The notes under the pieces are model-generated. The model saw only the letters and a list, made by a program, of their open reading frames with translations. It did no database searches and was not told where the DNA came from. This document shows positions 23,940-32,183 of a DNA stretch of 41,360 nucleotides, piece after piece. The translations under genes and the position numbers were made by a program. Source of the DNA: CAYPUG01 sp964413905 (lineage in GTDB: Bacteria; Chloroflexota; Anaerolineae; JAADDB01); assembly GCA_964413905.1 (NCBI GenBank), contig CAYPUG010000007.1, positions 1-41,360 on the forward strand. The letters are read 5' to 3'. How positions within the stretch are numbered: the stretch's first letter is position 1; every line of letters starts with the position of its first letter.

Positions 23940-24152
23940 ATGGAAGGATTGGCTTCTGGTCTGGCCATGGGGCTGGGTGCCATTGGCCCCGGTATCGGTG
24001 TCGGTTTGGTCGTGTTAGGTGCTTTGCAGGGGATCGCGCGCAACCCAGAAGTTGCGGGCGAGATCCGCACCAACATGATTTTGGGTATCGCGTTCGCTGA
24101 GGCTATCGCCATTTACGCTCTGGTGGTGGCCCTGTTGCTCAAGTTCGTGTAA
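23940..24152 (+). CDS. atpE: ATP synthase F0 subunit c
   Basis: A 70-residue, two-helix proteolipid. The ion-binding carboxylate is Glu54 in GIAFAEAIAIYAL, and the loop ARNPE contacts the F1 stalk. Sodium-type c subunits carry Gln in the GPGVGQG position and Ser/Thr after the glutamate. Here these are Val21 (GPGIGVG) and Ala55, so proton coupling is expected. AAGGAGG precedes the ATG. The repeat element upstream ends about 40 bases before the start, leaving the ribosome site intact. Confidence 0.93.
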   Translation: MEGLASGLAMGLGAIGPGIGVGLVVLGALQGIARNPEVAGEIRTNMILGIAFAEAIAIYALVVALLLKFV

Positions 24153-24183
24153 CCACCCCTGAAGCGTGTAAGGAGGGCAACCT

Positions 24184-24678
24184 GTGGAAGCATTAGCAGC
24201 CCTGGGGATCAACTTAAACTTCCTGATCACCCAAATCATACACTTTTTGTTGCTCCTCTGGTTGTTGCAGAAGTTCGTGTACAAGCCCATCCTCAATATC
24301 ATGGCCGAACGGCGTCAGCGCATTGAGGAAGGGCTCAAGGCGGCCGAGTTGGCCCGTGAAGAGGCTGCCCGCCAGCGTGCCGAACTGGAGAAACAATTGG
24401 AAGAGGAGCGACGTCGCGCACAGGAGCGCATTGCAGAGGCGACCCGACAGACGGAACGCCTGCGGGAGCAAATCATTGCCGAAGCGAAGGCTGAGGCCGA
24501 GCGCATTGTGGCCGAAGCACGCGAGCAGGCAGAACAGGAGCGTGAGCGCATCCTCCAGGATGCTCGACGTCAGATCGCAGACCTGAGCCTCCTGCTGGCG
24601 CAGAAGATTGTCGGCGAGTCCTTGGATGAACAGAAACAGCATCAACTCATTGAAAAGTTCCTGGTGGGTGAACTGTGA
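24184..24678 (+). CDS. atpF: ATP synthase F0 subunit b
   Basis: A 164-residue protein with one N-terminal membrane helix (about 9-30) and a long, highly charged coiled coil rich in Glu, Arg and Ala that forms the peripheral stalk. The MAERRQRIEEGL motif just after the membrane is typical. GTG start with AAGGAGG upstream. The stop overlaps the atpH start by four bases (GTGA). A single b gene is present, so the stalk is probably a homodimer. Confidence 0.92.
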   Translation: MEALAALGINLNFLITQIIHFLLLLWLLQKFVYKPILNIMAERRQRIEEGLKAAELAREEAARQRAELEKQLEEERRRAQERIAEATRQTERLREQIIAEAKAEAERIVAEAREQAEQERERILQDARRQIADLSLLLAQKIVGESLDEQKQHQLIEKFLVGEL

Positions 24679-25208
24679 ACCGGCGAGAAAAGGAAATTCA
24701 GGCATACGCAACGGCATTGTTCGAGGCCGTCGTTGAAGAGGCGCTCCAGGCCTTGCAAGCCGTCCAGCAGCGTGTCGCCGAAGACAAATCTCTGAAGACT
24801 TTATTAGACGATCCTGCCAAGGATGTGCAGGAAAAGTTCGACGCGCTCAAGCAGGTTGTGCCCCCGGGAACCGGTAGCGCGGTTATCAAATTCCTGGGCG
24901 TCCTGGTCTCCAAGCAAGATCTCGGGTATTTGGACGACATCGTGAAGACCGTCCGGGAGCAGGTTGTGGCCCGCGGAGAGGTTCCTGTAGAGGCCGTGGT
25001 GATTTCCGCGGTTGAACTCACCGACGAGGAAAAGGCCAAGTTGGTGACGAAACTTAAGGAGCGTTTCGGGCCGAACTTGATCTTCTCTTATCGCGTCAAC
25101 CCCGACATCCTGGGAGGCATGATCATTCGGGTGGGGGACACGCTGTTGGATTACAGCCTGCGTAGTCGCCTGGAAGAATTGCGTGGTCGTATCGAGACTA
25201 TCGTCTAA
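24675..25208 (+). CDS. atpH: ATP synthase F1 subunit delta
   Basis: A 177-residue protein with the helical N-terminal domain (YATALFEAVVEE) and the C-terminal beta domain ending PDILGGMIIRVGDTLLDYSLRSRLEEL, the family signature. It connects the b stalk to the top of the alpha/beta hexamer. GTG start in a four-base overlap with atpF. A 110-base gap before atpA contains an 8-bp inverted repeat (AAGCGTAA/TTACGCTT, 25224-25231 and 25255-25262), perhaps a processing or translation element. Confidence 0.92.
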   Translation: MNRREKEIQAYATALFEAVVEEALQALQAVQQRVAEDKSLKTLLDDPAKDVQEKFDALKQVVPPGTGSAVIKFLGVLVSKQDLGYLDDIVKTVREQVVARGEVPVEAVVISAVELTDEEKAKLVTKLKERFGPNLIFSYRVNPDILGGMIIRVGDTLLDYSLRSRLEELRGRIETIV

Positions 25209-25318
25209 GGCGTGTCGCGTTCGAAGCGTAATGCATGGGTCGAGCCGTCACGTGTTACGCTTTCCTTCTCATGCATCATGTCTCGTGGTGAGGGATTACA
25301 TACAGCGGAGGACATTCG

Positions 25319-26962
25319 ATGGCAATTCGTGTGGAACAAATTGCCGAGGAGTTAAAGCGGCAGATTTTGGAATTTGAGCCCACCGTGCGCACGGTGGATG
25401 TGGGTACGGTGACCTATGTGGGTGATGGTATCGCCCGTGTGTCGGGGCTCACCAACGCGATGGCCAGTGAGTTGGTCGAGTTCGAAGATGGCACCTTGGG
25501 TATCGTCTTCAATCTGGAAGAAGACAGCGTAGGTGTCATCATCATGGGGGAATACACCGGCATTGAGGAAGGCCAGATTGTGCGGGCCACCGGACGCATC
25601 GCCTCGGTGCCCGTGGGCGATGCCCTCATCGGCCGGGTAGTGAACGCGGTGGGACAGCCCATTGATGGCAAGGGACCCATCGAGACCGACAAATACCGCC
25701 CGGTGGAGCGCATTGCTCCGGGGGTGGTCTATCGCGAGCCGGTGAATACCCCGGTGCAAACGGGCATCATCGCCATTGACTCCATGATCCCCATCGGTCG
25801 CGGTCAGCGTGAGTTAATTATCGGTGACCGGCAGACGGGGAAAACGGCCATCGCCATCGACACCATCATTAATCAAAAGGGTAAAGATCTTATCTGTATC
25901 TACGTCGCCATTGGGCAAAAGCGCGCCCAGGTTGCACAGGTGGTGGCGACCCTGGAAAAGTACGGGGCCATGGATTACACCGTGGTGGTGGCGGCGACCG
26001 CATCGGAACCGGCTGCGTTGCAATATCTGGCCCCCTACGCGGGGTGCGCCATCGGTGAGGAGTTCATGGAGCAAGGTAAGGATGCGCTGGTTGTGTACGA
26101 TGACCTGAGCAAGCACGCTTGGGCCTACCGCCAGGTTTCCTTGCTGTTGCGCCGTCCTCCGGGACGTGAGGCGTATCCCGGTGACGTGTTCTACCTTCAC
26201 TCCCGTCTGTTAGAACGGGCGGCCAAATTAGCGACCGAATACGTCATCGTTAAGAAAGGGGAATCTCCCCGGCGTCCGGGGGTCAATGGGAAGATCTACC
26301 GCGGGAAGTTGGGCCTGGAAGAGGCCGAAGAGGACCTCAAAGAAATGGGCGATGAGTACACCATTGTCCGTTTGCCCGATTCTGGCGGCTCCTTGACCGC
26401 GTTGCCCATTATTGAAACGCAGTTGGGTGATGTGTCCGCGTACATTCCCACCAACGTGATCTCCATCACCGATGGGCAGATTTACCTAGAGCCCGAACTT
26501 TTCTACGCGGGCTTCCGCCCCGCGTTGAACGTGGGTATTTCTGTGTCCCGTGTAGGTGGTGCGGCCCAGCGGCCCGTGATGAAGCAGGTGGCCGGTCGCC
26601 TGCGCCTGGAACTGGCCCAGTACCGAGAGTTGGCCGCGTTTGCCCAGTTTGGTTCCGATCTGGATCCCGCGACTCAGCGCCAATTGGACCGAGGCCGTCG
26701 GGCCATGGAAGTGTTGAAACAGCCTCAATATTCGCCGCTGCCCTTGGAGCATCAGGTGATGCTCATCTTCGCGGTGACGAACGGGTACTTGGATGGCATT
26801 CCGGTGGACCGTATCCAGGAGTGGAAGGATGCGTTCTTGCGTTGGGTGGATGCCACCTATCCGGATCTGGTGCGCACCATCGCAACAGGCGAGAAAATGA
26901 AGCCCGAAACCATCGAGGCGCTCAAATCCGCGTTGGAAGAATTCAACCGCACGTTTGAATAG
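25319..26962 (+). CDS. atpA: ATP synthase F1 subunit alpha
   Basis: A 547-residue nucleotide-binding but non-catalytic subunit. Walker A is GDRQTGKTAIAIDTI, and the alpha signature PALNVGISVSRVGGAAQ is present. The length is slightly above the usual 500-520 because of a C-terminal extension of about 30 residues that ends in acidic helices. It alternates with beta in the F1 hexamer. GGAGG lies before the ATG. The ATP synthase genes around it follow the standard bacterial order. Confidence 0.96.
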   Translation: MAIRVEQIAEELKRQILEFEPTVRTVDVGTVTYVGDGIARVSGLTNAMASELVEFEDGTLGIVFNLEEDSVGVIIMGEYTGIEEGQIVRATGRIASVPVGDALIGRVVNAVGQPIDGKGPIETDKYRPVERIAPGVVYREPVNTPVQTGIIAIDSMIPIGRGQRELIIGDRQTGKTAIAIDTIINQKGKDLICIYVAIGQKRAQVAQVVATLEKYGAMDYTVVVAATASEPAALQYLAPYAGCAIGEEFMEQGKDALVVYDDLSKHAWAYRQVSLLLRRPPGREAYPGDVFYLHSRLLERAAKLATEYVIVKKGESPRRPGVNGKIYRGKLGLEEAEEDLKEMGDEYTIVRLPDSGGSLTALPIIETQLGDVSAYIPTNVISITDGQIYLEPELFYAGFRPALNVGISVSRVGGAAQRPVMKQVAGRLRLELAQYRELAAFAQFGSDLDPATQRQLDRGRRAMEVLKQPQYSPLPLEHQVMLIFAVTNGYLDGIPVDRIQEWKDAFLRWVDATYPDLVRTIATGEKMKPETIEALKSALEEFNRTFE

Positions 26963-26976
26963 AGAAGGTTGGGACC

Positions 26977-27858
26977 GTGGCTACAGATCGGGAAATCAAA
27001 CGACGCATTCGGAGCGTCAAAAACATATCGCAAGTGACCAAGGCCATGGAGGCGGTCTCTGCCTCTAAGATGCGGCGGGCACAACAACAGGTGTTATCAA
27101 CCCGCCCTTACGCGCAAAAGGCCCAGGAGGTGTTGAGCTTCCTGGCCTACATGCCCCACAGTGGGTTGCCCATGTTCCATCCCTTACTGGAAGCCCGACC
27201 CGTGGAAAAGGTCCTGATGGTCCTGATTACCGCGGATCGCGGCTTGGCGGGTGGATTCAACAGTCACATGATCAACACCGCGTTGAAGTTCGCAGACCAA
27301 TTGGATAAACCCACTTCCTGGGTGACGGTGGGCCGCAAGGGACGGGATTACATGGCCCGTTACGGGTATCACATCATTGCTGAGTTCACTAAACTGGGGG
27401 ACCGCCCGACCTCCTTGGATGTGGCTCCTATCGCTCGGGTGGTGACCGATGAATTCGTCGCTCAGCGCGTGGACGCGGTGTACCTCTGTTACACGGATTT
27501 CGTCAACGTCTTACGTCAGGTGCCTACGGTCAAACAACTTTTGCCCATTGAACCCATTAAACCGGAGACGAAATGGTCACCGGATTACATCTTTGAGCCC
27601 GACCCGGAGACCATCTTGGACTTGGTACTGTACCGGTTTGTTGAACTGCAAATTCTGCAAGCGTTGTACGAATCCATTGCCAGTGAGCACGCCGCTCGGA
27701 TGGTGGCCATGCGTAATGCTACAGATGCTGCCTTAGAACTAATCGATGTGCTCACTTTAAGTTACAACAAAGCACGACAGGAACGTATTACACGCGAGAT
27801 CTTAGACATTGCCGGCGGCGCGGAGGCACTCCGCCGGGCGCGAGAAATGGAATCGTAA
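26977..27858 (+). CDS. atpG: ATP synthase F1 subunit gamma
   Basis: A 293-residue central stalk subunit. The N-terminal helix REIKRRIRSVKNISQVTKAMEAVSASKMRRAQ and the C-terminal helix SEHAARMVAMRNATDAALELIDVLTLSYNKARQERITREILDI region are diagnostic; together they form the rotating coiled coil. GTG start with a weak GAAGG site, 14 bases after atpA. No redox-regulatory cysteine insertion of the chloroplast type is seen. Confidence 0.95.
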   Translation: MATDREIKRRIRSVKNISQVTKAMEAVSASKMRRAQQQVLSTRPYAQKAQEVLSFLAYMPHSGLPMFHPLLEARPVEKVLMVLITADRGLAGGFNSHMINTALKFADQLDKPTSWVTVGRKGRDYMARYGYHIIAEFTKLGDRPTSLDVAPIARVVTDEFVAQRVDAVYLCYTDFVNVLRQVPTVKQLLPIEPIKPETKWSPDYIFEPDPETILDLVLYRFVELQILQALYESIASEHAARMVAMRNATDAALELIDVLTLSYNKARQERITREILDIAGGAEALRRAREMES

Positions 27859-27889
27859 ACTCACGAGTTCCAAGTAGGGAGGCATTCGT

Positions 27890-29296
27890 ATGGCAATTCA
27901 ATCCGTTGGTCGTATCCGCCAGATTATCGGCCCCGTGGTGGACATCGAGTTCCCCGAAGGGCAGTTGCCGGATGTGTACGACGCGGTGGAAATCCCGTTA
28001 GGAGATGGGAAGAAACTGGTTTGTGAAGTCCAGTATCAGATGGGGAACAACTGGGTGAAGACTGTGGCGTTGGGGCCGACGGACGGGTTACGCCGTGGCA
28101 TGGAAGCCTATAACACCGGTGCGCCCATTAAAGTGCCGGTAGGACCGGCTACCCTGGGCCGTGTCTTCAACGTGGTCGGGGAACCTATTGACGAGCAGGG
28201 GCCGGTAGAAACGGATACGTACTACCCCATTCACCGTCCGGCTCCCCCCCTGGTGGAGCAGTCCACCAAATCCGAATTCTTTGAGACCGGCCTAAAGGTC
28301 ATTGACCTGATTGCTCCCTTTACTCGCGGTGGTAAAACCGGTGTGTTCGGTGGCGCGGGCGTGGGCAAAACAGTGATTATTATGGAGCTCATTCGCAACA
28401 TCGCCACCGTTCATAAGGGCTATTCTGTGTTTGCCGGCGTGGGGGAGCGCAGTCGTGAGGGGAACGACCTCTGGCTGGAGATGCGGGAGTCGGGCGTGAT
28501 CGGTAGTACGGTGATGGTGTTCGGTCAGATGAATGAACCCCCGGGCGCGCGTCTGCGCGTGGGGTTAACGGGGGTTACCATGGCCGAGTACTTCCGAGAT
28601 GAGGGGCGTGACGTGCTCCTCTTTATCGACAACATCTTCCGCTTTGTCCAGGCAGGCTCTGAGGTGTCCTCGTTGCTCGGGCGTATGCCGTCGGCTGTGG
28701 GGTATCAGCCCACCCTGGGTACGGACATGGGAGAATTACAGGAGCGCATCACCTCCACCAAGCGGGGCGCGATCACCTCTATGCAGGCGATTTACGTCCC
28801 TGCGGATGACTTCACCGATCCCGCACCTGCGACCACTTTCGCCCACTTGGACGCCACCATCTCTTTGGAGCGTGCTCTGGCCGCACAGGGGCTCTACCCG
28901 GCTGTGGATCCGCTGGCGTCCACATCCCGCATTTTGCAGCCGGACATCGTGGGCGAGGAACACTACCGGGTAGCTCGAGGCGTCCAACAGACCCTCCAGC
29001 GTTACAAGGATTTGCAGGACATCATTGCCATTTTGGGTGTGGAAGAGCTGAGCGAGGAGGATAAAATCACGGTCGCGCGTGCTCGCAAGATCCAGCGTTT
29101 TCTCACCCAGCCCATGTTTGTTGCAGAACAGTTCACGGGTATGCCGGGCCGCTACGTGAAAATCGAGGACACCATTCGCGGTTTTCGCATGATTTTGGAC
29201 GGCGAACTGGATGACATTCCTGAGCAGGCCTTCTACATGAAAGGCACCATTGAGGAAGTCATCGAGACCGCGGAACGTATGCGCAAGGAAGGGTAG
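27890..29296 (+). CDS. atpD: ATP synthase F1 subunit beta
   Basis: A 468-residue catalytic subunit. Walker A is GGAGVGKTVIIMELI, the catalytic glutamate is in GVGERSREGNDLW, and the DELSEED-type loop reads EELSEEDKITVARARKIQRF. It makes ATP from ADP and phosphate, driven by gamma rotation. GGGAGG precedes the ATG. Length and all motifs are standard. Confidence 0.97.
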   Translation: MAIQSVGRIRQIIGPVVDIEFPEGQLPDVYDAVEIPLGDGKKLVCEVQYQMGNNWVKTVALGPTDGLRRGMEAYNTGAPIKVPVGPATLGRVFNVVGEPIDEQGPVETDTYYPIHRPAPPLVEQSTKSEFFETGLKVIDLIAPFTRGGKTGVFGGAGVGKTVIIMELIRNIATVHKGYSVFAGVGERSREGNDLWLEMRESGVIGSTVMVFGQMNEPPGARLRVGLTGVTMAEYFRDEGRDVLLFIDNIFRFVQAGSEVSSLLGRMPSAVGYQPTLGTDMGELQERITSTKRGAITSMQAIYVPADDFTDPAPATTFAHLDATISLERALAAQGLYPAVDPLASTSRILQPDIVGEEHYRVARGVQQTLQRYKDLQDIIAILGVEELSEEDKITVARARKIQRFLTQPMFVAEQFTGMPGRYVKIEDTIRGFRMILDGELDDIPEQAFYMKGTIEEVIETAERMRKEG

Positions 29297-29308
29297 AGGA
29301 TAGGTCAC

Positions 29309-29773
29309 ATGGAAACGGTACGTTTAGAGATCGTCACACCCGAACGTCTGGCTTTTTCCGAAGAAGTTCGTTCGGTCACGTTGCCGGGCGTCAGTGGTGA
29401 AATGACCATATTGCCCCGCCACGCGCCGTTGATGACCCTCTTACAGCCTGGGGAATTAATCATCCGCCCCGCGCATGGGGGAGAGATCTCGTATGCTGTG
29501 GGGGGCGGCATCGCGGAGGTTCGTCCGGATAAGGTGGTGGTGTTGGCGGATGCGGCCGAACGTGAGGATGAGATCGACATCGCCCGCGCCGAAGCCGCAC
29601 GGCAGCGCGCGGAACGTTTATTGAAGGAAGGTGTTCCTCCAGAGCGTCGTCGAGAATTGGAACTCAGCCTGCGCAAGGCCTACGTGCGCCTGCGTGTTGC
29701 TCGACGACGACGTCGCCGTCCGAGTATCCAATCGACGCCTACAACGGAACATGAAGGCGGCGATACCGAATAA
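29309..29773 (+). CDS. atpC: ATP synthase F1 subunit epsilon
   Basis: A 154-residue protein. The N-terminal beta sandwich is recognised by LEIVTPERLAFSEEVRSVTLPGVSGEMTILPRHAPL. The C-terminal helical hairpin (about 88-130) has AEREDEIDIARAEAARQRAERLL. A basic tail RRRRRRPSIQ follows, about 15-20 residues beyond the usual end. Epsilon couples the central stalk to the c-ring and can inhibit ATP hydrolysis. It is the last gene of the operon; a strong terminator lies 25 bases downstream. Confidence 0.93.
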   Translation: METVRLEIVTPERLAFSEEVRSVTLPGVSGEMTILPRHAPLMTLLQPGELIIRPAHGGEISYAVGGGIAEVRPDKVVVLADAAEREDEIDIARAEAARQRAERLLKEGVPPERRRELELSLRKAYVRLRVARRRRRRPSIQSTPTTEHEGGDTE

Positions 29774-29798
29774 GTAGGTCGGTTTCACGCGGTAAGTA

Positions 29799-29832
29799 CC
29801 CCTCGCAGGCCACTTCCTGCGAGGGGTTTTTT
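29799..29832 (+). terminator. Intrinsic terminator of the ATP synthase operon
   Basis: A perfect 11-bp stem (CCCCTCGCAGG/CCTGCGAGGGG) with a six-base loop is followed directly by TTTTTT. This is the clearest rho-independent terminator in the window. Confidence 0.93.
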
Positions 29833-29882
29833 GTGGAACCCCTCTTCTTTCCGTATATTAGGACCGGATTGGCTAACAAAAC

Positions 29883-29909
29883 GTAGGTGAAGGCACGACC
29901 TTCGCCTAC
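29883..29909. repeat. Inverted repeat upstream of mreB
   Basis: GTAGGTGAAGG-CACGA-CCTTCGCCTAC forms an 11-bp stem with one G-T pair. The GTAGG/CCTAC and adjacent CCGG motifs resemble the interior of the family 2 elements, so this may be a remnant, but no terminal repeats were found. Confidence 0.4.
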
Positions 29910-30023
29910 CCGGCCCTGGCATACAGAAGTATGTGCAGAGGAGCCTGACAGTTGCCCCCTGCGCGAAAAGGCAAGGTGGTTTCTGTTCTTCTGATGGAAT
30001 TTTGATCGGCGGAGAAGAATACC

Positions 30024-31028
30024 ATGTTTGAACGGTATATCGGAATTGATTTAGGCACGGTAAATGTCCTTGTGTACATGAAGGGTAAAGGCATCGTCCT
30101 ACAGGAGCCCTCGGTGGTTGCCATCTCCCGGCGGGATAGTAAAATCGTGGCCATTGGCACCGAGGCTCGGGAAATGGTCGGACGGAACCCTGAGAGCATC
30201 GAGGTCGCTCACCCCCTGAAGGATGGGGTCATCGCGGATTACGAAGTGACGGAGAAGATGTTGGCCTACTTCATCCGTAAGTTGTTAGGCCGATTTCGAT
30301 TGGTGAAGCCCGTGTTAATGGTCAGTATCCCCCGGGGGGTAACCAGTGTAGAAGCCCGTGCGGTGCATGATGCGGCCATGCAGGCCGGAGCGAAGGAGGC
30401 GTATCTTATTCCCGAACCTTTGGCGGCCGCCTTGGGCGCGGGTCTGCCTATTGAGACGCCGACCGGAAACATGGTGGTGGATCTGGGGGGCGGGACGACG
30501 GAATCCGCGGTGGTTTCTGTGGGCGATATTGTGTCCTGGAGTTCGGTACGGGTGGGTGGCGTACACTTGGATGAGGCCATTATGGCCTATGTGCGTCGTA
30601 AGTACAACCTCATTGTTGGGGCTCAAACCGCGGAGGAAATAAAGATTGAGATCGGCAGTGCGATGCCTTTAGATGAAGAGTTAGAGATGGAAGTGAAGGG
30701 TCGAGATCAGGTGACGGGATTGCCCAAGACCATCACCATCACCTCCGGTGAGGTCATGGAAGCACTCGAAGAACCCCTGGAGGTCATCGTGAACTCGGTG
30801 CGTCAGACGTTGGAGAAGACTCCACCGGAATTGGCCGCAGACATCATTGACCGGGGCATGGTGCTCACCGGCGGTACCGCTATGTTACGCCAGTTGGACC
30901 GTCTTTTGGTGAAGAAGACGGGAGTCCCCGCGTTTGTGGCGGACAATCCCATCGCGTGTGTGGCCATTGGCGCGGGGCGCGCGTTGGACAATCTGGACCT
31001 GCTGCGTCGCAGCCTTCTTAAGTTTTAA
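30024..31028 (+). CDS. mreB: MreB-like rod-shape actin homologue
   Basis: A 334-residue actin-fold ATPase. The phosphate loops are IGIDLGTVNVLVYMKG (phosphate 1) and VVDLGGGTTESAVVS (phosphate 2); the adenosine motif is GMVLTGGTAML. The VAHPLKDGVIADYEVTE stretch is typical of MreB/Mbl. MreB filaments guide cell-wall synthesis along the cylinder under the membrane. No mreC or mreD follows; a nuclease-like unknown gene does, four bases later. A leader of about 190 bases after the ATP synthase terminator contains one inverted repeat, and I could not fix its promoter. Confidence 0.93.
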   Translation: MFERYIGIDLGTVNVLVYMKGKGIVLQEPSVVAISRRDSKIVAIGTEAREMVGRNPESIEVAHPLKDGVIADYEVTEKMLAYFIRKLLGRFRLVKPVLMVSIPRGVTSVEARAVHDAAMQAGAKEAYLIPEPLAAALGAGLPIETPTGNMVVDLGGGTTESAVVSVGDIVSWSSVRVGGVHLDEAIMAYVRRKYNLIVGAQTAEEIKIEIGSAMPLDEELEMEVKGRDQVTGLPKTITITSGEVMEALEEPLEVIVNSVRQTLEKTPPELAADIIDRGMVLTGGTAMLRQLDRLLVKKTGVPAFVADNPIACVAIGAGRALDNLDLLRRSLLKF

Positions 31029-31031
31029 GCC

Positions 31032-31778
31032 ATGAAGCAGGTACCCATCTCCGTTTACTGGGCCGGCTGGCGTGAAGTTCTTGATGAGATCCTGGAAGGG
31101 TTTGAGGTCCAGGAGAATGTATCCCCGCCTTGGTTGGTGAACCCGCACACGGGGCGGCGTCTGAAGTTCGACCTGTATTATCCCCAAATTCGGTTGGCCG
31201 TCCGTTTTCGCGGGGTATCGCCCACCGCACGGCGACGACGCATGTCTGACCAGGAATTGGAAGCGGACGTGCGGCGGGATGATGTGCGTCGCTTGCTTTC
31301 TCGGGAGCATGGCATCGCGTTTGTGTCGTTACGGGTGGTTTCCGAAGACCCTCGCCGGGAGTTGGATCGCCTCCACACCGCGTTGAGCACGGTCACGCGA
31401 CACATTGTGCACGCGTCCATGCCCCAGGAACAAAAGGTTGCTCTCGTGGACGCAGTGCGCGGGGCTCGCAAGCGGTTGTTGGAGATTCGTGAACGACTGC
31501 GCCGTCAGGAGGATTTGGTGGTCTACGCGGATCGTCGACGGGACCGGGAGACTGCGGCCCTGCGCGAGGCCCGTCGAGAAGCTGCGTCGCGGCCTGTAGC
31601 CATCCACCAGCGATATGAGGTAGGAATGCGTGTGCGCCATATTCGCTACGGTGAGGGAAAGGTGGTGGCGGTGGAGGCGAAGGAAGACGGCGACTGGGAG
31701 ATCACGGTGGATTTTCTGACATCGGGGCAACGGAAATTTCTGGCCAGTTTGCTGACGGGCAAATTGGACGTCATATGA
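31032..31778 (+). CDS. Unknown fusion: degenerate PD-(D/E)XK-like N-terminus plus UvrD/PcrA-tail-like C-terminus
   Basis: A 248-residue protein. Residues 40-105 follow the pattern of DUF559/Vsr-like endonuclease folds: KFDLYYP (Asp47), a strand LAVRFRG, then ELEADVRRDDVRRLLSREHGIAFVSLRV. In active members the strand carries Glu-x-(Asp/Lys); here Arg58 and Arg60 stand there, so the site looks dead or altered. Residues 130-185 are a charged helical hairpin. Residues 195-248 (VGMRVRHIRYGEGKVVAVE and ITVDFLTSGQRKFL) strongly resemble the Tudor-like RNA-polymerase-binding tail of UvrD/PcrA helicases. No helicase motif is present. The start is four bases after mreB, so it is co-transcribed; function is unknown. 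Confidence 0.65.
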   Translation: MKQVPISVYWAGWREVLDEILEGFEVQENVSPPWLVNPHTGRRLKFDLYYPQIRLAVRFRGVSPTARRRRMSDQELEADVRRDDVRRLLSREHGIAFVSLRVVSEDPRRELDRLHTALSTVTRHIVHASMPQEQKVALVDAVRGARKRLLEIRERLRRQEDLVVYADRRRDRETAALREARREAASRPVAIHQRYEVGMRVRHIRYGEGKVVAVEAKEDGDWEITVDFLTSGQRKFLASLLTGKLDVI

Positions 31779-31783
31779 AGAAA

Positions 31784-31800
31784 GCCGCCCAGGGGGCGGC
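31784..31800 (-). terminator. Intrinsic terminator of the rpsA-dksA-like transcript
   Basis: A 6-bp GC stem (GCCGCC/GGCGGC) followed on the minus strand by TTTCTTC, 12 bases after the zinc-finger gene stop. The plus strand lacks a T-run, so it mainly serves the minus-strand transcript, although it also lies just after the convergent gene. Confidence 0.65.
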
Positions 31801-31811
31801 CTGTGGGAAGT

Positions 31812-32183
31812 TTATCGGCGGTGGCGTTGACTCAATTCACGGGCACACGTTGCACAGAGGGTTGTTTCGGGGAACAACTCCAACCGTTCGGGTTCGATGG
31901 GTTTGCCGCAATTTTCGCAAATTCCATATCGGCCCTTTTCCAAACGCTCGATGGCTTCCTTGAGGGAGGCGATCTTTTCTTTAAGTTGGTCGCGTCGGGC
32001 CAGATTCATCTCCCATTCATACAGGCGCGGGCTTCCTACGCCTAAGCCGAATTCGGGCTTATCTTCCAACTCTCGCAACACATCTTCCAGTTCTTCCTCC
32101 GCTTCTTGTAACTCTTTACGCAGTCGTTCCAGTTCGCGTTGTCGTTCTTGTTCTTCCTGAGCTTTGAGGGCTGCATGTGTCAT
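31812..32183 (-). CDS. DksA/TraR-type C4 zinc-finger protein
   Basis: A 123-residue protein. Residues 5-45 and 55-83 form a long helical coiled coil, and the C-terminus has a four-cysteine zinc finger, Cys89-x2-Cys92 (ICENCGKPI) and Cys110-x2-Cys113 (LCATCA). DksA-family proteins insert the coiled coil into the RNA polymerase secondary channel and act with ppGpp; short Gram-positive-type relatives exist whose targets are less clear. GAGGAGG precedes the ATG, which overlaps the rpsA stop by three bases. Co-transcription with rpsA suggests a link to control of ribosome synthesis (inference). Confidence 0.82.
   Translation of the reverse strand: MTHAALKAQEEQERQRELERLRKELQEAEEELEDVLRELEDKPEFGLGVGSPRLYEWEMNLARRDQLKEKIASLKEAIERLEKGRYGICENCGKPIEPERLELFPETTLCATCARELSQRHRR

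Noticed and set aside
23940..24152. Sodium-dependent ATP synthase
   Set aside because: The c subunit lacks the Gln and Ser/Thr ligands found with the glutamate in sodium-type rings.
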